Positions 9,001-18,000 of a stretch of DNA of 64,000 nucleotides are shown here, one piece after another. Location: the NCBI RefSeq assembly GCF_002150505.1, contig NZ_MSSV01000002.1, positions 1 to 64,000 on the forward strand. The letters are read 5' to 3'. The stretch's first letter is position 1; every line of letters begins with the position of its first letter. Source of the DNA: Algoriphagus ratkowskyi. Its GTDB lineage: Bacteria > Bacteroidota > Bacteroidia > Cytophagales > Cyclobacteriaceae. The notes beneath the pieces were generated by a model. That model was given only the letters and a program-made list of their open reading frames with translations. It made no database searches and had not been told where the DNA came from. The position numbers were made by a program, and so were the translations under genes.

Positions 9001-12000
9001 TGTTGGTATTATCAGTTGACATGGTAATTGTCCACCAATATCACGAACATAAACTTTATAGCTTCCTGCCTTTAGGTTTTCAAACAGTGGATTACTTTGC
9101 CATGTAATATTATCAAGACTAAACTCGTAATTACCACTTCCTCCATTCAAATTTTTAACTGAAATACTTCCGGTAATATCTCCAAAGCATACAATTCCAG
9201 TGGCAACTGCTTCTCCCGTAATCCCAGCATTGACAGTTCCAATGGCCTTGACAGATATGGTGCATATCTGCGGATCGCTAAGTTGTAAATAATATGTGTG
9301 GTTCCCTGCCGAAAGATTATAAACCGAAAGCTCTCCCGTCGAAGGTGCAATCTGATACATTATTCCGGTTCCTGTAGGATTATAATTGCTCAAAACCTCC
9401 TTGGTAAGGGACGCATCTGTGAACCAACGCTTGGTAGGATTCACAGAACCTGAATTGAAATCGGGAGTAAATTTGATTACAGAACCTTCACAAGCCTCTG
9501 CTGCCATTTCTTTTGCAGTAATTGGCATAGCAGCTAGGTTTACAAGATCAAAAACGGCCGCAGGGGCTACACAGCCATTCGCATCTTTGGAGGTAATGGT
9601 ATATTTACCTGGAGTTAATTTATTGACAACATATCTGTTATTTTCCTCAGCATACGAATAAGAAGAAAGGGGCTGACCATTAATTAAAACAGTGTATGCT
9701 TTTACTCCTCCAGAAATGATAAATACTAATTCCCCGTTATTTTCACCACAACTAGAATTGAGAAATGAAACCTTTTCAATTTTAAGCTCATCAGGTTGAA
9801 TAATTTCAATTGTTTGAAGATCTCCACAAGTAGCATTACCATAAAAAGTTTTAATCTGATATGTTCCAGCTGTAAAGATTTGAGCCTCCAATTGATTTAA
9901 GGTTATTCTTGGCGCACCATCAATACTGAAAAGTAGTGTGGGATCTGATCCAGCAGAAACTTTAATTTTGCCTGTTTTCTCTCCAAAGCATAGGATGTCA
10001 GTTATACTAAATTCTGGGGAAGGAATATCCGTAACCGTTATGTCTGCTCTAGAACTTAAAGCGCAAATCTTATCATCTGTGATTTCAAGGTAATAGGAGT
10101 TTATCCCTACTGGCAAATTGTATGCTGTCAATTTCCCAGTGGTAGCATCAATATCAAACATCACACCTGTACCCGAAGGAGAATAGTTAGCTACAATGGC
10201 TTTGGTCAAGGCGGCATCAGCATACCAAGTTAATTTTGGCGTTACAGACCCTTTAATCACAAGTTCAGGAATCAGGATTGCTTCCTCACCTTTACAAATA
10301 GTAACCGCTAAATTTTTTGATTCTACAGAATTGGAATTATCATCTATCAATATAAAAGCTGAAGGTTGGGAAAGCTTACAGCCATTTGCATCAGTAATTA
10401 CTATATCGTATTGACCCAGTTTTAATTTCTGAATAGTATACTTTTCATTGACTAGTGTAAAGTCAAAATCCGATAAAGGTAGATTATTTACAGTAATGAT
10501 ATAATCCTTAACACCTCCGCTCACACTGAACTTGATCATTCCATCGTCAAGTCCGCAAGCAGGAGATTTCTGATCAATTTTAGTAAAGATTAATTCTTCA
10601 GGTTGGGCAATAGTTAATTTTTCTGTAGTAGAGCAAGAAGTTCCATTCTCGGTTATTACAATGGTATAATCCCCCGCAGCAAATTCCAAAGCTTCCAATG
10701 CTGCCTGCTTAATTGTGGCGCCACCATTTACACTGTATAGGTATTTAGAATTTGAATTTGCAGTTACTTTAATTTTTCCGTTCGACTCTCCAAAACATAA
10801 AACATCTGATTTTTCTAACACAGGATTTGGAGAAATCGTCACTGTAACATCCGCTCTTGAAATAACCGTGCAGATCGCTTCATCAGTTATTTGCAGGAAG
10901 TAATCTTCAGCTCCCAAGCCGAGATTGTGGATGGAAAGCTGACCTGTTGCAGGGTCAATCTCATACATAATCCCAGTACCACCAGCAGTATAATTGGCAG
11001 TAACTGCTTGAGTCATGTCTGAATCAAGGAACCATGTAAACGTAGGTGTCACTGAACCTGTAATTGTGATTTCAGGTATGAAAATAGCAACCTCTCCCTC
11101 ACAGAAAACCTTATCCAGATTTTTGGATTGAAGTGTGTTTGCACTATCGTCCACCAATGTAAACCCTCCTACAACTTTACATCCATTCGCATCTGTAACC
11201 CGAATATCGTATTGTCCCAAGGCAAGGTCAGAAACAGTATATACATTGTTATTTTCTGTTACCTGATAACCAGAAAGTGGTTTATTGTTTATTGTGATGT
11301 TGTAGTCTTCCGTTCCGCCCGCTATTTCGAATTGAATAGTACCGTCATTGACTCCACATGCAGGACTTTTTTGGTCAATTGCCTTGAAGATTAATTCTTC
11401 AGGATGGACAATTTTTACTACTTCAGTTGTAGAGCAGTCATTGCCCGTCTCGGTTATTACAATGGTATAATCCCCCGCAGCAAATTCTAAGGCTTCCAAT
11501 GCTGCCTGCTTAATTGGGGCGGCACCATTTACGCTATATAAATAGTTAGCGTTTGAATTTGAAGTGACTTTAATTTTTCCGGTAGACTCTCCAAAACATA
11601 ATATGTCAGTTGTTTCAAGTACTGGGTTTGGAGAAATTGTCACAGTAACATCCGCTCTTGAAGTGACCGTGCAGATCGCTTCATCAGTAATTTGCAGGAA
11701 GTAATCTTCATCTCCCAAGCCGAGGTTGTGGATGGAAAGCTGACCTGTTACCGGGTCAATCTCATACATAATCCCAGTACCACCAGCAATATAGTTGGCA
11801 GTAACTGGTTGAGTCATGTCTGAATCAAGGAACCAAGTGAATGTAGGTGTCACTGAACCTGTAATTGTGATTTCAGGTATGAAAATGGCAAGCTCTCCCT
11901 CGCAGAAAAACTTATCCAGATTTTTGGATTGAAGTGTGTTTGAACTATCGTCCACCAAAGTAAACCCTCCTACAACTTTACATCCATTCGCGTCTGTAAC

Positions 12001-15000
12001 CCGAATATCGTATTGTCCCAAGGCAAGCTCAGAAACTGTAAACACCTGATCAGTTTTAACTGCTTTATAGTCTGCTAGTGGTTTATTGTTTATCGTGATG
12101 ATGTAGTCTTCCGTTCCGCCCGCTATTTCGAATTGGATAGTACCGTCATTGACTCCACATGCAGGACTTTTCTGGTCAATTGCCTTGAAGATTAATTCTT
12201 CAGGTTGCGCAATTTTTACTACTTCAGTTGTAGAGCAGTCATTGCCCGTCTCGGTTATTACAATGGTATAATCCCCCGCAGCAAATTCTAAGGCTTCCAA
12301 TGCTGCCTGCATAATTGAGGCGGCACCATTTACGCTATATAAATAGTTAGTATTTGAATTTGAAGTGACTTTAATTTTTCCGGTTGACTCTCCGAAACAT
12401 AAAATGTCTGTTGTTTCAAGATCAGGGTTTGGAGAAATCGTCACTTTAACATCCGCTCTTGAAGTGACCGTGCAGATCGCTTCATCAGTAATTTGCAGGA
12501 AGTAATCTTCAGCTCCCAAGCCGAGGTTGTGGATGGAAAGCTGACCTGTTACCGGGTCAATCTCATACATTACTCCTGTTCCACCAGCAGTATAATTGGC
12601 AGTTACAGGTTGAGTCATGTCTGAATCAAGGAACCAAGTGAATGTAGGTGTCACTGACCCTGTAATCGTGATTTCAGGCACAAAAATGGCAACCTCTCCC
12701 TCACAGAAAACCTTATCCAGATTTTTGGATTGAAGTGTGTTTGAACTATCGTCCACCAATGTAAATCCTCCTACTACCTTACATCCATTCGCATCTGTAA
12801 CCCGAATATCGTATTGTCCTAAGGCAAGCTCAGAAACAATAAACACATTGTTATTTTCTGTTACCTGATAACCAGAAAGTGGTTTATTGTTTATTGTGAT
12901 GATGTAATCTTCTGTTCCGCCCGCTATTTCGAACTGAATAGTTCCGTCATTGACTCCACAAGCAGGGCTTTTTTGGTCAATTGCCTTGAAGATTAATTCT
13001 TCAGGTTGGGCAATTTTTACTGTCTCAGTTGTAGAGCAATCATTGCCCGTCTCAGTTATTACAATTGTATAATCCCCAGCAGAAAATTCTAAAGCTTCCA
13101 ATGCTGCCTGCTTAATTGGGGCGGCACCATTTACGCTATATAAATAGTTAGCATTTGAATTTGAAGTGACTTTAATTTTGCCGGTAGACTCTCCGAAACA
13201 TAAAATGTCTGTTGTTTCAAGAACAGGGTTTGGAGAAATCGTCACTGTAACATCCGCTCTTGAAGTGACCGTGCAGATTGCTTCATCAGTAATTTGCAGG
13301 AAGTAGTCTTCAGCTCCCAAGCCGAGATTGTGGATGGAAAGCTGACCTGTTACCGGATCAATCTCATACATTACTCCTGTTCCACCAGCAGTATAATTGG
13401 CAGTAACTGGTTGAGTCATGTCTGAATCAAGGAACCAAGTGAATGTAGGTGTCACTGAACCTGTAATCGTGATTTCAGGCACAAAAATGGCAACCTCTCC
13501 CTCACAGAAAACCTTATCCAGATTTTTGGATTGAAGTGTGTTGGAATTATCGTCCAATAATGTAAACTCTCCTACAACCTTACAACCATTCGCATCTGTA
13601 ACCCGAATATCGTATTGTCCTAAGGCAAGCTCAGAAACAGTAAACACCTGATCAGTTTTAACTGCTTTATAGTCTGCTAGTGGTTTATTGTTTATCGTGA
13701 TGATGTAGTCTTCCGTTCCGCCTACTATTTCGAACTGAATAGTTCCGTCATTGACTCCACAAGCAGGACTTTTTTGGTCAATTGCCTTGAAGATTAATTC
13801 TTCAGGTTGGGCAATTTTTACTACTTCAGTTGTAGAGCAATCATTGCCCGTCTCGGTTATTACAATGGTATAATCCCCCGCAGCAAATTCTAAGGCTTCC
13901 AATGCTGCCTGCTTAATTGGGGCGGCACCATTTACGCTATATAAATAATTAGAATTTGAATTTGCTGTTACTTTAATTTTTCCGGTTGACTCTCCGAAAC
14001 ATAAAATGTCTGTTGTTTCAAGAACAGGGTTTGGAGAAATCGTCACTGTAACATCCGCTCTTGAAGTGACCGTGCAGATTGCTTCATCAGTAATTTGCAG
14101 GAAGTAGTCTTCAGCTCCCAAGCCGAGATTGTGGATGGAAAGCTGACCTGTTACCGGATCAATCTCATACATTATTCCAGTACCTCCAGCAGTATAGTTG
14201 GCAGTAACTGGCTGAGTTAATTCTGAATCAAGGTACCATGTAAACGTAGGTGTAACTGAACCTGTAATCGTGATTTCAGGCACAAAAATGGCAACCTCTC
14301 CCTCACAGAAAACCTTAGCCAAGTCCTTAGATTCAACTGTATTGGATTTATCTTCCACCAATATAAACTGTCCTACAACTATGCATCCATTTGCATCGGT
14401 GATCTGAATATCGTATTGCCCAACTGCAAGATCAGACACAGTAAATACATTGGCATTTTCTGTTACCTGATAACCAGAAAGTGGCTGTTTGTTTATCGTA
14501 ATACCATAGCCTTTCAATCCACCTCCAATTTCAAACTCAATAATTCCGTCATCAACTCCACATGCCGGATCTACTTTGTCAATTGCTTTGAAGATTAATT
14601 CTTCCGGTTGGTCAATAGTTATTTCCTCAGTTGTAGAGCAATCTGTTCCTGTCTCAGTTATCACAATAGAGTAATCCCCCACCGCAAAAGACAAGGCTTC
14701 TAATGCTGATTGGTTAATTGTAGCCGCACCATTTACACTGTACAGGTAATTAGCATTTGAATTTGAAGTAACTTTTAGCTTTCCTGTTGAATCTCCGAAG
14801 CATACAACATCCGTTTTCTCTATAACTGGATTCGGAGCAGCACTTACCGTTACATCCGCTTTTGAAGTAACCGTGCAAATCGCTTCATCAGTAATTTGCA
14901 GGAAGTAATCTTCAGCTCCCAAGCTGAGGTTGTGGATGGAAAGTTGACCTGTAGCCGGATCAATTTCATACATAACTCCAGTTCCACCAGCAGTATAGTT

Positions 15001-18000
15001 GGCAGTAACTGGTTGAGTCATGTCTGAATCAAGGAACCATGTAAACTTAGGTGTAACTGAACCTGTAATCGTAAGTTCAGGCACAAAAATGGCAACCTCA
15101 CCTTCACAGATAAACTTATCCAGATCCTTAGATTCAACTGTATTGGATTTATCTTCCACCAATATAAACTGTCCAACAACTATGCATCCATTTGCATCGG
15201 TGATCTGAATATCGTATTGCCCAACAGCAAGATCAGAAACAGTAAATACATTGGCATTTTCTGTTACCTGATACCCTGAAAGTGGCTGTTTGTTTATCGT
15301 AATGCCATAGGCTTTCAATCCACCTCCAATTTCAAACTCAATAATTCCGTCATCAACTCCACATGCCGGATCTACTTTGTCAATTTCTTTGAAGATTAAT
15401 TCTTCCGGTTGATCAATAGTTATTTCCTCAGTTGTAGAGCAATCTGTGCCTGTCTCAGTTATTACAATAGAATAATCCCCCACCGCAAATGATAAGGCTT
15501 CTAATGCTGATTGGTTAACTGGAGCTGCACCATTTACACTGTAAAGGAAATTAGCATTTGAATTAGCTGTAACTTTTATCTTTCCTGTTGACTCTCCGAA
15601 GCATACCACATCCGTTTTCTCTATAACTGGATTCGGAGCAGCGCTCACAACTACTGTTGCAGGTTTTCTTTCCCCCGAACAAACTATCTCAAGATAATAA
15701 GTATAGGTTCCTGCTGGAAGCCCCTGAATCTGCAATACACTTTCATCAGAAATAGTATAGGTAATAGCTGGGTTATTAGGATCTATACCCTGTGACAAAA
15801 GAATAGAGCCAGCTGCATCTTTATACCATATCAGCTCCGTTTGCGAAGCTCCAGAAACCGTTTGAACTGGAATTAGTGTAACTTCTTCCCCCTCACAGAC
15901 TGCCACATTAGCAATCTCGAGATCAGGTAGCGGTTGTTGATTCACTACAAAAGGAAAATCTTGAACGCATCCTTTTGAATCTTTTACAACCAAAAAATAA
16001 TTGCCTGCTGCCAATCCAGTAATTTCAGGAATCTGATTGCCCACTACAGTACCTGTATTGGGATCGTCTTTCTTCCATTCAATAGTATAGTTACCCCAAC
16101 CACCAGTTACTACCACATTTTGGATGATTCCATTACTCTCATTGCAAGATGCTCCAATAATTGTCTGCTCGCCCTGTAAGGTAATTGGTGCAGGGGGTGC
16201 TTTCACTGAGACCAGGTCAGAGGTAACAGTACAGTTTGCTGAAGTAACGGTCACAGTATAATCTCCAGCAGATACACCTTTAAAAATACTTTCAGACTGA
16301 GTTGCTCCACCATTCAGGCTATACAAGAAATCTCCATCACCTCCAGTGGCAGAAGCTGTAATGTCCACTAAATCTCCGAAACAAATAATTTCGGTTGCGG
16401 TGATCGTCACCGTTAATGGAGGGAGTACGGTAATAGAAACTGCTTCAATAATAGGGCAATACAAGTCGCCTGAAACACGTACATAATATTCTTTGGCTGC
16501 TCCGGATGGGAGGCCCGAAATAACTAATTCTTCTCCAGTTATGGTGTAAGAAATATTTCCATTTTTGGGATCTGGCCCGTTGACTAGCTTTGTGGTTCCC
16601 AGTGCATCATAAAACCATGTAACAACACGTGGATTTCCACCAGTATTTATCTCAGGTATTAGGGTCACATTTTGACCTTCACATATTTCTTGATCTGCCA
16701 ACACAATGTTAATAGACTGTTTGGGATCATTTGTGAGAATAAATGGATCAGATATCGTGCATCCATTTGCATCAGTCACTGTAAATAAATATGATCCCGG
16801 AGCAAGATCGGATTTGGTGTAAGTGCCTGTAGGAAGGTTTGAAACAGTTTCAATGACCCCACTACCCTTAGTTAGTGTCAGTTTATAAGGAGTCTTTCCT
16901 CCTTCAAAATCTATTGAATACGTACCATTAGGCAGATCACAAGATGGAGGCGTAATTACTTGATTTGTTAATACTATAGGATCAGGCTCTGTAATCTCAA
17001 ATGTGAAAGTAGCTTCACAAGATGCTGAGGAATTCTGAGATGCTATTACAGTAACTGTAAAAATTCCAGCTGAAAAATTAGTGGCTTTAAGTTGGTTACC
17101 GGTAATAAAAGTAGTTCCATCGAGACTGTAGGACAAGTAGCTTTGATCTCCGATTATATTTGTAATTCGGCCTGTATTTTCACCATTACAGAGTACATCC
17201 TGAATTTCGAATGAAATAGCTGGCATGGGACTCACCGTCACAGGGACAGACACTTTACGCCCGGTACAACCGTCTACCAAAATGAATATTTGTTCGCTAG
17301 AAGATGCAGGCAAACCTTCAATCAAAAGACTGAAGTTAATTGGGTCTATTGTATAAGAAACTCCATTAATTGTACCATTTGTAATTGGGGAGCCGCTAAC
17401 ATTATCTTTATACCACTTAAGCTGAGTACTTTCTACAGACTCAACAGGGACACCGGTTGTTGGGTCAACATAGCTGGATTTTTTAGGCTCTAGAAAAACT
17501 GATTCTCCTTCACAAACAGGTTGCGGGGACTCAACCTCATAAACTGGTCTTGAGATAATTGGCGCAATGAATTCATTATCATAAATACATTCGTCATAGA
17601 CAAATTTCTGTGATGCATTATCCCAATTGATAATTGCTTTTAACTTTTGGGAGCCGCTGACTAAATTGTCTGCAACCGAACTATCCAAAACAAGCGTTAC
17701 TTCTTCACTTTGATCTGGACTAATATCCCCCAAACCTAATTGTGCTAAGGTTTTTACTAGGATAAATACATTATCCACATAAAACGAAATGGGTGTCTCT
17801 TTCGGAAGTAAAGCATTACCTGCATTCGTAATGGTAAATATCGATTCGATTTGGGGTCCCGAAGTATAGCAGATGAATCTAGCTTGATCCAACTCAATTT
17901 GGGCATCCATCAGAGGGTCTCCGGTGATTTTACACCCAGCATCGTTATATAGTGTCGTTTGTACTAAGAAACTATTAAAGGGTTGCTCATCACCTTCCAA

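Noticed and set aside
9147..15208. Short ORFs within the giant repeat array (both strands)
   Set aside because: They recur because the 801-bp unit recurs; they lie inside the long coding frame and have no independent support.
9237..15650. CRISPR-like array
   Set aside because: The repeats are 801 bp, contiguous and in frame with a protein; there are no spacers.
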